Assembly (NCBI RefSeq): GCF_036511935.1
Contig: NZ_AP028878.1
Span: 1,116,001-1,180,000, forward strand
From: Marinobacter nanhaiticus D15-8W
Lineage (GTDB): Bacteria > Pseudomonadota > Gammaproteobacteria > Pseudomonadales > Oleiphilaceae
Length of the DNA stretch: 64,000 nt
Reading direction: 5' to 3'
The notes under the pieces are model-generated. The model searched no databases, was not told the DNA's origin, and saw only the letters and a list, made by a program, of their open reading frames with translations. A program made the translations under genes and the position numbers. Shown here piece after piece: positions 55,280 through 64,000 of the stretch; the stretch's first letter is position 1; every line of letters begins with the position of its first letter.

Positions 55280-55969
55280 ATGCATGCCGACACCCGAGTG
55301 CTGATTGTCGACGATGAACCTGAGTTCAGTGCGCCGATCAAAGCGATTCTCGAGCAATATGGGATGGACGTCAGGGAGGCAGCGACCGCAGCGCAAATGC
55401 ATGAGATCTTGCAGCGGTTCGAGCCGGATTTGCTGCTGCTCGACGTTAACCTGCCTGACGCGACGGGCCTGGATATCGCCCGTCAGATAAAACAGACGCG
55501 GCATCTCGACATCATCATGATGTCGGCGCTGAAGACCGTCGAAAACCGTGTCGATGGACTTCACTCCGGCGCTGACTACTACCTACCAAAGCCGGTGGAT
55601 ATCCGCGAACTGCTGGCGGTCATTGCGAGTCGCCGAAAGGGGAGCGAAAGCATAGCCAGGCCAGCGGAAAGGTGGGTGCTGGATATCTCTCAATGGCTAC
55701 TCACCACTCCCGATGGCGAACGACATACACTGTCTATATCAGAGCGCAATCTGCTTCAGGCTCTGGCTTCCCATGCAGGCGAGACAGTACGCCGGTCGCA
55801 GCTCTACGAAGCCTTGGGCGTAGAAGACTACGAGCCTGAGAGCCGACGCCTCGATATCAACATTTCCCGCCTTCGTCGCCGCTTCACCAACGACCGCTAC
55901 ACCCTTCCCATCAAAACCGTTCACAGCCTTGGCTACCAGTTTAGCGAGCCGGTCAGGATCTGTTCCTGA
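55280..55969 (+). CDS. OmpR-family response regulator
   Basis: This 229-residue regulator has a receiver domain (RVLIVDDEPEFS, phospho-Asp 55 in LLLLDVNLPD, Lys in YYLPKPVDI) and a C-terminal winged helix (SRRLDINISRLRRRF, VHSLGYQF). The ATG at 55280 after CGGAGAT is chosen over in-frame ATGs upstream at 55262 and 55256. It is the partner of the histidine kinase just before it. Confidence 0.9.
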   Translation: MHADTRVLIVDDEPEFSAPIKAILEQYGMDVREAATAAQMHEILQRFEPDLLLLDVNLPDATGLDIARQIKQTRHLDIIMMSALKTVENRVDGLHSGADYYLPKPVDIRELLAVIASRRKGSESIARPAERWVLDISQWLLTTPDGERHTLSISERNLLQALASHAGETVRRSQLYEALGVEDYEPESRRLDINISRLRRRFTNDRYTLPIKTVHSLGYQFSEPVRICS

Positions 55970-56460
55970 AGCGACCGGCTGAGCTGCGCCTGACGGTGTT
56001 ACAACTCGAAAGATAATTCGAGGTTCCCCCGTGATAGATTTCCCCCAAATCCCGCTATGGCGCGGTTTTACCGCGTTATTTCACTGGACCGTTACGGTCG
56101 ACGACAGCCGGGTCATGGGTGGGTCGTATTCCACCGCCCCGGTGCTCGCAGACATGCAGGTGATGGATGCAGGCTGATTCACGGTTTGACGTCTGAACTT
56201 GCCCATGAACAACCAGCGATAGGACGACCTGGTTTTGCCTTGGGGCTGTACGCCCAAGGCGTGGTTGGTTGCGCGACTCGCTTGGATCCGAACGCCGACC
56301 TCCTTGCAGTCACCCTGGTTCACGTTAAGGAACGTCGTGGCCGGCCGTCTCAAGGCCTCGCTTTGTCGTGGTAACGCCACCGACGGCTCGGCCTACGTTG
56401 ACTGAGGCATAAACAGGCACGTGCTGAATAACTAAAAATGCGCTGGAGGTTCATTCCGTC
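55970..56460. other. intergenic region before the large surface protein
   Basis: This is 491 bp. A 48-codon GTG-started frame (56031-56177) with GAGG upstream and a 105-codon frame (56057-56374) are open, but neither has a recognisable protein. They may be relics. CTGGAGG precedes the large gene. The promoter should lie here. Confidence 0.4.
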
Positions 56461-59400
56461 ATGAGTTCTCGTTCTCTCAAGGTGATCAGCAGTTGTGTGT
56501 TGCTGATCGTTGCCAGTTTGGCATCTACGGCCGCTTTGGCGAGTCACTTCCGAGGTGGGTCGATCACATGGCAATCGGTGGATCTGGATGGCGACGGTCA
56601 GAAAAACGATGTCCAGGTCACGGTAAAGACCGCATGGCGTTTGAACGGCGGCACGCCTCCCTCGGCGGCTGCGATCAATGCCACGCCGGCACTGACGTTC
56701 AGCGAGGTTGGAACCGGAACGCTGACCAAACTGAGCGAAAGCCCCGACGCCAATGGGCAGTATGAGCTCAGTACCAAGATTTTCCAGGCCAAGGATCTGG
56801 ACCTCAATACGACGTACGCGCTGAACTACACCAGTTGCTGCCGTATCTCGAATCTGGTCAATAACGCGAATGGCGACTGGAATATCCAGAGTACGATCAA
56901 CCTCGCCAACCGTAATCTGGCGCCCAAGATCGACCTGCCCATTATCTTCGAGGTACCCCAGTTGCAGCAGGATGGCTCGACCTTGCTGAACTGGACCTTC
57001 AATACCGGTTCGACGGACCCGAACGCGGACAAGCTCAAGTTCCGGCTCGCTAACGTGAATGAACTCGGTGGTAGTGGTTCGGTGCAGCCGGACGGCTTCT
57101 CTATCAACCCGAATACCGGTGTCATTAACTGGGCGAACTCGGGCAACCTGGCGCCGGGGCTCTACAGTGCCGGTGTGGTTGCCGAGGATGTGGACTCAAA
57201 CGGCGTGATCAAGTCCAAGTCTCACGTCGATTTCATCCTGTATCTGCAAAACAAGAAGGCTGTCCAGTTCACCACGTCGGATAACGTCACCGAGACCCGC
57301 AATATCATTGTGGAGAAGGGGACGACCTACACCTTCGACGTGAATGGAACGGCAATCGAATCGACCAGTCTTGGCGATGTCCAGGGCGCGCTTTCGGAAG
57401 GCACGGAAGGTCAGTTCACGTTCGATCCCGCCGACCTGCTGCCGGCTGCCTATCCCATTACATTCGAAATCCGGGACACCACGGATAGCTTCACCAAGAA
57501 TTACCTCATCCTGAACTTTATCGTGCCCGATCCCGATGCGCCGAAAATCGCCAACCTCGAGGCCGATCGCACGTTCTACGCCGACATTCCGGAACAGCGG
57601 GTCGATGAGAATCAGGATGCCGTGGTCACCGACCGGGACAACACCCATTTCAGTGGCGGCAAACTCAAGTTCAACGTCAGTTTCACGGACGGCACTCAGG
57701 AAATACTGGGCGTGATGTCTTCCGGTGACGGTGCTGGCCAGATCAACCGGATGGGCGACCAGATCTACTATGAGGGCAATCTGATCGGTGACGTGGATGC
57801 CGATGAAGATGGTGTCGGGCGCGCATTGACGATTCACCTGACCGGTAGCCATTCCACGCCGACGGCATTGACGGCCCTGGTGCGTGCGCTCACTTACCAG
57901 GATACCTTCGCGCTGCGTGAACCTGGTGACCGGAACCTGTCCCTGTTTATTGAGGACCCGGATCGCCGTAGCAATTCCTATAACTTCTTCGTGAACGTCC
58001 AGGCCCATCCCACCCGGCCAACCAGTGGCGGGCCGGTGGAGGCGGCGAACGCGTTGACGGTGGTGGAAGGCAGTACCACCACGCTGAGTACGGAAAACAT
58101 CAATTACGGTGACCCGGACACGGATCGCGACCAGATTACGCTGACCGTTTCCGACTTGACCCACGGGCAGTTTGAGCTGATCTCGGCGCCCGGTGTGGCG
58201 GTCACCTCGTTCACGCAGCAGCAGGTCGATCTGGGCCAGGTGAACTTCGTGCACGATGGTGGCGAAGAGGCGCCCGTCTATAAGGTGTCGGCATCCGACG
58301 GTACGGCTTCAACGGTACCAGCCGATGCGCTGATCCGCTTCACCAACGTCAACGATCCCCCTGAGATCACGAATCTTCCCGGAAATAACGCGACTGCCCG
58401 TGAACCGTATCGCTATACCCCCACGGTGACGGATGTCGATTCGACCGGCGGCTTTACCTTCACGATCCAGAACATGCCATCCTGGGCGTCATTCGACACA
58501 GCAACCGGTACGCTCAGCGGTACGCCTGCGAACAGCGATGCAGGAACGGCTAGCAACATCGTCATTACGGTCGCGGATACGGACGGCGGCACGGCGACGG
58601 TCGGACCGTTTTCAATAACGACGAAGTCGAATCCTGACAGTGACGGTGATGGTGTGCCCGATGAGGTGGAACTGGTCGAAGGCACGGATCCCGGCGATCC
58701 GAAGGACTACAAGGATGAAGACGGCGATGGTGTGCCTGACTATGTCGAAACCAAGATAGACGGTACGGATCCGAAAGATCCGAAGAGCTACCGGGATAAC
58801 ACCCCGCCTGAGGTAATGGCGCCGCCGGAAGTTACGGTGAGTGCGACCGGGCTCTACACCAAGATCTCACGCACCCAGCTCGAGTCGCTCGGCAAAGCCA
58901 CTGCGAGCGATAGCGTTGACGGTGTCAATTGCTGCTCGCCATATCCCCGGTCACTGGTTGACGATGAGCCCTTCTTCCCGCCCGGCAAGCACACAATTGT
59001 CTGGGCCGCGAAGGATGCCAAGGGCAACACGGGCACTGCTGGGCAGATCCTGAACGTTGAACCGCTGGTTAGTCTCAGCAAGGACCAGACGGTACCCGAG
59101 GGTGCCATGGCGACCATCCAGGTCGTGCTCAATGGGCCGGCGCCTGCCTATCCGGTCAAAGTGCCGTATACCGTGAGCGGTACGGCCCTCAATCCGGCGG
59201 ATCATGACCTGGTGAGCGGTACGGCCGTGATCAACGCGGGCCTGACCACCACGATTGCGGTACGCACCGTTAAGGATTCCGTGCCGGAGGTGGACGAGAC
59301 GATGGTTGTCACCCTCGATAAGAGCCTGAATCGCAGCCCATCCTATCGCCACGTGTTGACTATCAGTGAAAGGAACATCGCGCCCCAGGCGTCCCTGAAG

Positions 59401-61116
59401 GTGACGCAGGGTGGCGAGAATCGATTGATGTTGCTGCGTGACGGTGCCCCCGCGGTCATAAGCGGGCTCGTGATGGATGCCAATACCGGGGATACCCATA
59501 GCTATGAATGGGACACTGGCATCATGATCGACCGCGACCGGAACGACGATACGGTCACGCTGGACCCCAGTGTGATGGAGCCGGGCCAGGACTACGCTGT
59601 AACCCTGGTTGTGACGGACGACGGAAGCCCAGCCTTGCAGGATACCGTGACGGTGCACCTGCAGGTGGTGGATACGTTGCCGGCGCTTTCCCCGACGGCC
59701 GATAGCGATGGCGATGGCATTCCCGATGCCGAAGAAGGGTATGGCGATGCGGACCAGGATGGCATTCCGGACTACCTCGATAGCCAGTCCCATGCCTGTA
59801 GCGTCGTTCCGGAGGAGGTTGCGGATTATCAGCGTTACCTGATGGAAAGCGATCCGGGTAGCTGCCTGAAATTGGGTGTGTTCTCCCGCTTTGCCTCGCG
59901 CGGTGGCAGCCGTCTTATCGATGGCAGCGACATCGGTGCGAACAGCCCGACCCACTTGCCGGAGGATATCGCCGCGACCAATGTCGGTGGTGTGTTCGAC
60001 TTTACGGTGGATGACCTTCCGCAGGCCGGCCAGAGCGTACGCATTGTGGTACCCCAGCGGGCGGCGGTTCCGGAGAACCCGATCTACCGGAAATACAGCG
60101 AATCCGCCGGTTGGCAGGATTTCTTCCAGGACGACAAAAACCAACTGGCGTCGGCACCGGGCGAGCCGGGCTTCTGCCCGACACCGGGTAGCGGCCAATA
60201 TCGGCCTGGCCTGAATGTGGGGGACTGGTGTGTGCAATTGACGATAGAAGACGGCGGTCCGAACGACGCTGACGGTCAGGCAAACGGGTCGGTACTCGAT
60301 CCCGGTGGCGTCGCGACGATCGCAGGGCTGGACAGCAGCGGTAAGCTGAAAACGTCCGGCGGCGGTTCGATGGGGCCTGTCAGTCTCTTGACGATGCTGG
60401 CCTTGGCCGGACTTGCGAGAGTCGCGCGCAAGCGAGGCCTTCGCAAGGACGGTGCGACGCGGTTCGGCGTTGCCGCCCTGGGTGCAGCTGCCGCACTGAC
60501 GTTGTCCACGCAGGCACCGACGGCCCAGGCTGAGGGGCTGCAAGGGCAGCAACCGTCGCCTATCTATCTCACTGCCAGTTTGGGCTATGCCTACACGGAC
60601 GTTGACGATGGGGATGTTGAACGTCGCTTTGCTGATCGCGGGTATCGGGCACAGGTTACTTCGACGGACGGCAGTCGGTTGGGGGGGATGCTGGGCGCTG
60701 GCTATCGCCTCAACGACAGCTTTGCCTTTGAGGTGGCCTATATCGACCTGGGAGAGACCGAAGTGAGCTTCCGCTCCACGCCCATCGATCGGGATATCGC
60801 GAATGTTTACCCGGAGTCCGGCCAGGGGCCTGCGGCTTCGGTACTTTACCGCTACGGGTTGAGTCAACGCTGGGGGCTGAATGTCCGCGTCGGTGCTTTC
60901 TTCTGGGATGGTGACTACGACACGAAGCAAGGCTCCCTCCATGTCGCCGACGCAGAGGATAGCGGTGAAGATGTCTATTACGGCTTGGGTGCCGACTACC
61001 GGTTCAGCGATGTGTTTTCGTTCAAGACCGAACTCCAACGGTTCGAGTTCGACCGCGATCCGAGCTACTACCTGTCCGCAGGCATGGAGTTTCGCTTTCC
61101 TGAACTCTTGAAATAA
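56461..61116 (+). CDS. large multi-domain surface protein with internal sorting-like signal and C-terminal beta-barrel
   Basis: This 1551-residue protein has a signal peptide (residues 1-27). The start of the mature part, ASHFRGGSITW, is shared by a family of large secreted proteins. Cadherin/Ig-like domains follow (to about 720), then thrombospondin type 3 calcium repeats (DSDGDGVPDEVE, DEDGDGVPDYVE, residues about 724-780), a Calx-beta-like domain (about 870-960) and another T3 repeat (about 1080). A choice-of-anchor-U-like domain (about 1110-1290) precedes GGGSMGPVSLLTMLALAGLA plus RVARKR, which looks like a GlyGly-CTERM sorting signal. The chain goes on to a second signal-like stretch and an OmpA-type barrel (about 1360-1551, ending MEFRFPELLK). 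This fusion is unusual. Confidence 0.82.
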   Translation: MSSRSLKVISSCVLLIVASLASTAALASHFRGGSITWQSVDLDGDGQKNDVQVTVKTAWRLNGGTPPSAAAINATPALTFSEVGTGTLTKLSESPDANGQYELSTKIFQAKDLDLNTTYALNYTSCCRISNLVNNANGDWNIQSTINLANRNLAPKIDLPIIFEVPQLQQDGSTLLNWTFNTGSTDPNADKLKFRLANVNELGGSGSVQPDGFSINPNTGVINWANSGNLAPGLYSAGVVAEDVDSNGVIKSKSHVDFILYLQNKKAVQFTTSDNVTETRNIIVEKGTTYTFDVNGTAIESTSLGDVQGALSEGTEGQFTFDPADLLPAAYPITFEIRDTTDSFTKNYLILNFIVPDPDAPKIANLEADRTFYADIPEQRVDENQDAVVTDRDNTHFSGGKLKFNVSFTDGTQEILGVMSSGDGAGQINRMGDQIYYEGNLIGDVDADEDGVGRALTIHLTGSHSTPTALTALVRALTYQDTFALREPGDRNLSLFIEDPDRRSNSYNFFVNVQAHPTRPTSGGPVEAANALTVVEGSTTTLSTENINYGDPDTDRDQITLTVSDLTHGQFELISAPGVAVTSFTQQQVDLGQVNFVHDGGEEAPVYKVSASDGTASTVPADALIRFTNVNDPPEITNLPGNNATAREPYRYTPTVTDVDSTGGFTFTIQNMPSWASFDTATGTLSGTPANSDAGTASNIVITVADTDGGTATVGPFSITTKSNPDSDGDGVPDEVELVEGTDPGDPKDYKDEDGDGVPDYVETKIDGTDPKDPKSYRDNTPPEVMAPPEVTVSATGLYTKISRTQLESLGKATASDSVDGVNCCSPYPRSLVDDEPFFPPGKHTIVWAAKDAKGNTGTAGQILNVEPLVSLSKDQTVPEGAMATIQVVLNGPAPAYPVKVPYTVSGTALNPADHDLVSGTAVINAGLTTTIAVRTVKDSVPEVDETMVVTLDKSLNRSPSYRHVLTISERNIAPQASLKVTQGGENRLMLLRDGAPAVISGLVMDANTGDTHSYEWDTGIMIDRDRNDDTVTLDPSVMEPGQDYAVTLVVTDDGSPALQDTVTVHLQVVDTLPALSPTADSDGDGIPDAEEGYGDADQDGIPDYLDSQSHACSVVPEEVADYQRYLMESDPGSCLKLGVFSRFASRGGSRLIDGSDIGANSPTHLPEDIAATNVGGVFDFTVDDLPQAGQSVRIVVPQRAAVPENPIYRKYSESAGWQDFFQDDKNQLASAPGEPGFCPTPGSGQYRPGLNVGDWCVQLTIEDGGPNDADGQANGSVLDPGGVATIAGLDSSGKLKTSGGGSMGPVSLLTMLALAGLARVARKRGLRKDGATRFGVAALGAAAALTLSTQAPTAQAEGLQGQQPSPIYLTASLGYAYTDVDDGDVERRFADRGYRAQVTSTDGSRLGGMLGAGYRLNDSFAFEVAYIDLGETEVSFRSTPIDRDIANVYPESGQGPAASVLYRYGLSQRWGLNVRVGAFFWDGDYDTKQGSLHVADAEDSGEDVYYGLGADYRFSDVFSFKTELQRFEFDRDPSYYLSAGMEFRFPELLK

Positions 61117-61120
61117 AACC

Positions 61121-61165
61121 AAACAGGCCAAGAACGGACTGATGTAAACCGTTCGTGGCCTGTTT
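61121..61165 (+). terminator. terminator after the large surface protein
   Basis: Arms AAACAGGCCAAGAACGG (61121-61137) and CCGTTCGTGGCCTGTTT (61149-61165) pair over 17 positions with one mismatch, beginning four bases after the stop. The end of the stem supplies a short T-run (TGTTT). It is a good candidate terminator. Confidence 0.75.
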
Positions 61166-61335
61166 CACTCCAATCGGTCGTCTTGATTGTCCCCTTGGAT
61201 ACCGCTCGGCGCTTCAAGCGTCAGCACGATGGGGCGAAGCCCGTTGGGTTTGCACTACTCTGCATCGGAGCCTTTTGAGGAGACGCCTTGCGGGCTCTGG
61301 CAGGCTATTTCTTGTTTCGTCGGAGACAGCAGTAC

Positions 61336-61755
61336 ATGAAAGTTAAGGTCTTTCTCTTTGTCGTATGCGGCTCGATAGTGATGACCTGGGCCGGGCTGGC
61401 CGTGGGACATCAACACCACGAACATGCGGACCATGAAATCCAGGCGCACCAGGCCTCCATCAGGATGGGAACGGGCGCAACGTATTTCACCGAAAAGTGC
61501 GTTTTCCTTGGGGCCGGCACAAAGCTCACTTATCACTTCGACGCGCCGAAACCGCTTGATTTCAATATTCACGTCCACTTGACCGAAAAAACGATCTATC
61601 CGGTAAAAGCCGAGAACGTCGCGCAATACCACGCACAACTGACCGCCTCTGAAAGTCAGGAATATTGCTTCACCTGGCACGCTCGCGAAAAGAGTGCTCG
61701 GGAGTGGTATTTCGACTTTGGCTACGAGCCGGTTCCAGAGCAGACGCCGCAGTAA
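61336..61755 (+). CDS. periplasmic hypothetical protein
   Basis: This 139-residue product starts at the ATG at 61336 after CGGAGAC, with a signal peptide (VFLFVVCGSIVMTWAGLAVG) and then a His-rich run (HQHHEHADHEIQAHQ) that could bind metal. The rest (YHFDAPKPLDFNIHVHL, EYCFTWHAREKSAREWYFDF) recalls emp24/GOLD-like beta domains, but no family is assigned. It converges on the malic enzyme gene, nine bases away. Confidence 0.7.
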   Translation: MKVKVFLFVVCGSIVMTWAGLAVGHQHHEHADHEIQAHQASIRMGTGATYFTEKCVFLGAGTKLTYHFDAPKPLDFNIHVHLTEKTIYPVKAENVAQYHAQLTASESQEYCFTWHAREKSAREWYFDFGYEPVPEQTPQ

Positions 61756-61764
61756 GCGGCCTCT

Positions 61765-63444
61765 TCAAATTGCACGGCGCAGGTAACGCCGATAGCGGGG
61801 TTTCCAGAAATTCCGTTCAATGGCCCGCCGGATCGTCTCATCGTCAGAGCGTAAGGCGACGCCTTCTTCCTGGGCCTGTTTGGCCACATCGAAGGCGATA
61901 GCGCGACTGATATCCTGAATATCGGCCAGACTCGGCAAGAGCTTCTCGCCCGTCTGCTGGACGATGGGCGCCTGTTTCGCCAGGGCGTTAGCCGCGGCCA
62001 TCAACATCGTGTCGGTTACCCGGTTCGCACCGGCAGCGACCACCCCGAGCCCGAGGCCCGGGAAGATATAGGCGTTGTTGCATTGGGCAATGGGGTAGGT
62101 ATGACCGTCCAGATCGACCGGCTTGAAAGGGCTGCCAGCCGCAACCAGCGCTTTGCCGTTGGTCCAGGTCAGGATGTCAGTGGGTGTCGCCTCGACGCGG
62201 GAGGTGGGATTCGATAGCGGCATCACCAGGGGGCGGGCGCAGCCCGCGTGCATCGTTTTGATCACGTCCTCCGTGAACAATCCGCGTTGGCCTGAGACGC
62301 CAATCAGCACAGTCGGTTTTGCCTCCTCTACTACATTAATCAACTCTCGACCCGACCAGTCCTTGATCCGCGCAGGATCCTGGGCGAGCGCTGACTGGAA
62401 ATCCTGCAGGCCGTTCATATCCGTCGTCAGCAGTCCATCACGGTCAACCATGTAGACCCGTTGTCGCGCTTCGTCCTCCGGCACCCCTTCATTCGTCATG
62501 GCGACTACGATCTGTGCGGCGATGCCGCAGCCAGCCGAGCCGGCGCCCAGGAAAGCCACCGTCTGGTCGCTGACCTTTTCGTTCTTCACCTTGCATGCCG
62601 CCAGTAACGTAGCCAGGCATACGGCCGCCGTTCCCTGGATATCGTCGTTGAAGCAGCAGGCCTCGTCGCGGTATTGCTTCAAGAGCCGCATGGCGTTGTT
62701 CTGCGCAAAATCCTCGAACTGCACCAGGGCCTTGGGCCAACGGCGTCTCACAGCGCCCATGAATTCAGCGACGAACGCGTCGTATTCTTCCGGACCAATG
62801 CGCTCGTGGCGCCAGCCCATGTACATCGGATCGTCGAGCAGCGCCTGATTGTTGGTGCCGACATCGAGGACGATGGGGAGCGTATTCGCCGGGCTGATGC
62901 CGCCGCAGGCGGTATACAGCGACAGCTTGCCGATAGGGATGCCCATGCCGCCGATGCCCTGGTCGCCCAAACCCAGGATGCGTTCGCCATCGGTCACCAC
63001 GATGACTTTGACGTTGTCCTTGGTGGCACTGCGCAGGAGGTAGTCCATGTGTTCCCGGTCGGGATAGGACACGAACAGGCCACGATGGTTGCGGTAGATC
63101 TTGGAGAACTCCTCACAGGCCTCGCCCACGGTCGGGGTGTAGATAATCGGGAGCATTTCTTCCAGATGATCTTCCAGCAGATAGAAGAAAAGGGTTTCGT
63201 TGTCGTCCTGCAACGCGCGCAGCGTGATGTGTCGGTCGAGATCGGTCTGGCATAACTCGTATTGTCGGTAAGCGCGCTCCGCCTGTTCCTTGATGGTCTC
63301 CACGTTGTGTGGGAGCAGGCCGATCAGGTTGAAATCCACACGCTCCCGGTGCGAGAACGCACTGCCTTTGTTCAGTAGCGGCAGCTCCAGCAGGGAGGGG
63401 CCGGCATAGGGAATGTACAAGGGGCGTTGTTCTCTCTTGCTCAC
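61765..63444 (-). CDS. maeA: NAD-dependent malic enzyme (oxaloacetate-decarboxylating)
   Basis: This cytoplasmic enzyme converts malate to pyruvate and CO2 with NAD. The roughly 559-residue product aligns along its length with MaeA/Sfc[38 protein letters not shown], the catalytic region [15 protein letters not shown], the metal site [12 protein letters not shown] and [12 protein letters not shown], and the nucleotide motif [16 protein letters not shown] at 63444 with GAGG five bases before is preferred to a GTG at 63450. It is a single gene. Confidence 0.93.
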   Translation of the reverse strand: MSKREQRPLYIPYAGPSLLELPLLNKGSAFSHRERVDFNLIGLLPHNVETIKEQAERAYRQYELCQTDLDRHITLRALQDDNETLFFYLLEDHLEEMLPIIYTPTVGEACEEFSKIYRNHRGLFVSYPDREHMDYLLRSATKDNVKVIVVTDGERILGLGDQGIGGMGIPIGKLSLYTACGGISPANTLPIVLDVGTNNQALLDDPMYMGWRHERIGPEEYDAFVAEFMGAVRRRWPKALVQFEDFAQNNAMRLLKQYRDEACCFNDDIQGTAAVCLATLLAACKVKNEKVSDQTVAFLGAGSAGCGIAAQIVVAMTNEGVPEDEARQRVYMVDRDGLLTTDMNGLQDFQSALAQDPARIKDWSGRELINVVEEAKPTVLIGVSGQRGLFTEDVIKTMHAGCARPLVMPLSNPTSRVEATPTDILTWTNGKALVAAGSPFKPVDLDGHTYPIAQCNNAYIFPGLGLGVVAAGANRVTDTMLMAAANALAKQAPIVQQTGEKLLPSLADIQDISRAIAFDVAKQAQEEGVALRSDDETIRRAIERNFWKPRYRRYLRRAI

Positions 63445-63721
63445 AATCACCTCGTCGATGGAGTGGATTACGAAGGCGCCAGGCGCTGGAGATGTCTCGA
63501 ACAGCCAGATCCCGTTTATTGAGGGTAGCTGATATCAGCCTCTCTCGCAGGCCAGTGCGCCGCACTGATCGATATCAGATCGATCTTAGTGACTCCCGTT
63601 CTACCAAGGTTTTTCCAAGTTGACTTGCATCAAACTACTTGCAGTTTCCACCCGAACCACGTTGTCGATCCGCCGGTTCTCGGCTCAAGATTGTGGCAAC
63701 AAGTGAAAGGAGGACTCGTTA
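63445..63721. other. divergent intergenic region, maeA / Met-rich protein
   Basis: This 277-bp region contains CTGATATCAGCC and CTGATCGATATCAGATCGATCT near 63527-63584, short palindromic stretches that could be an operator. AAAGGAGG precedes the right-hand gene. No gene was seen. Confidence 0.4.
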
Positions 63722-64000
63722 ATGAAAACAAAACGCGTATGGGTTGCCAGTTTGGCCGCTCTGTTGTTTAGCGGTTCGCTTTGGGCCCAGCAAGGGCAGC
63801 CTGACGAGCGATACCCAATGGGCCCAGGCATGATGGGGCCGGGGATGATGAACCCAGGCATGATGGGCCAGGGCATGATGAACCCCGGGATGGGGCCGGG
63901 TATGTACGGCCGCGGTATGCATAAGGGGATGATGGGGCCCGGCATGGACGCTCACGGCGTGATGATGGGGCAATACGGGTTGCAGGCGGACGACTACCTC
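63722..64000 (+). CDS. Met/Gly/Pro-rich secreted protein, C-terminus beyond window
   Basis: The visible 93 residues begin with a signal peptide (SLAALLFSGSLWAQ) followed by a tandem run of MMGPGMMNPGMMGQG-type repeats, extremely rich in Met, then HKGMMGPGMDAHG and a less biased start of a domain. Met-rich periplasmic segments often bind copper or silver, as in CopA/Spy-like proteins, which is inference here. A strong AAAGGAGG site precedes the ATG. The gene is cut by the window end. Confidence 0.8.
   Translation, partial: MKTKRVWVASLAALLFSGSLWAQQGQPDERYPMGPGMMGPGMMNPGMMGQGMMNPGMGPGMYGRGMHKGMMGPGMDAHGVMMGQYGLQADDYL

Noticed and set aside
56057..56374. 105-codon plus-strand frame before the large surface protein
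   Set aside because: It has no ribosome site or domain and overlaps another open frame; the C-terminal half is only vaguely enzyme-like.
58951..61131. 726-codon minus-strand frame opposite the large surface protein
   Set aside because: It is a shadow of the coding strand; the product has no motif, and the plus-strand gene has clear domains.

Overview
The window looks like the chromosome of a marine or halophilic gammaproteobacterium, perhaps Marinobacter-like. This rests on gene content (urea ABC transporter plus urease, UreJ/HupE, RadD, soluble PAS chemoreceptor, MaeA-type malic enzyme, PEP-CTERM proteins) and on high GC in the core parts. The genus is an inference. No rRNA, tRNA or CRISPR array was found.

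Layout. (1) 1-14.4 kb is a nitrogen-scavenging block. A leftward allophanate hydrolase, cut by the window edge, faces a rightward series urtABCDE-ureD-ureABC-ureE-ureF-ureG-ureJ. It takes up urea, hydrolyses it with a nickel enzyme and supplies nickel and accessory factors. A perfect 140-bp-period tandem array of hairpin units lies between ureD and ureA. (2) 14.7-23.3 kb is accessory and increasingly AT-rich. It holds two tandem NERD-domain proteins, a predicted anti-phage dCTP deaminase with an extra N-terminal domain, an unrecognised partner-like gene, and a same-strand series of orphan lipoproteins and small membrane proteins separated by short related repeats. (3) 23.3-31.4 kb is an AT-rich island bounded by two copies of a REP-associated (RAYT) transposase element, one intact and one frameshifted. 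Inside are a GNAT acetyltransferase, a LysR regulator and a four-gene leftward operon: opine dehydrogenase-like, Y4yA-like PLP decarboxylase, SbnA-like PLP synthase and EamA exporter. This operon is the best candidate for an undescribed pathway, a small opine or diaminopropionate-type metabolite that is made and exported. (4) 31.4-41.4 kb is a patchwork: an ISL3 transposase tail, a PEP-CTERM protein, DUF4174, DUF3010 and SEC-C proteins, a GST, a broken AbrB/PIN toxin-antitoxin pair, lipoproteins and an OmpV/MipA-like protein. (5) 41.8-50.8 kb holds a membrane-anchored PQQ-type sugar dehydrogenase, a soluble PAS-PAS chemoreceptor (BdlA-like), RadD helicase, a NIT-domain chemoreceptor and a nitroreductase. 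(6) 50.9-64 kb holds a decayed PPK2, a 52-residue PEP-CTERM protein, a second PEP-CTERM protein, a two-component system, a 1551-residue surface protein ending in a beta-barrel, malic enzyme, and the start of a Met/Gly/Pro-rich secreted protein.

A recurring theme is a family of RAYT-end repeats (core GGGGTCAGATCGATTTAAT). Besides the two transposase copies there are at least eight remnants, from whole internal-deletion derivatives to single ends, placed between genes from about 19 to 53 kb.
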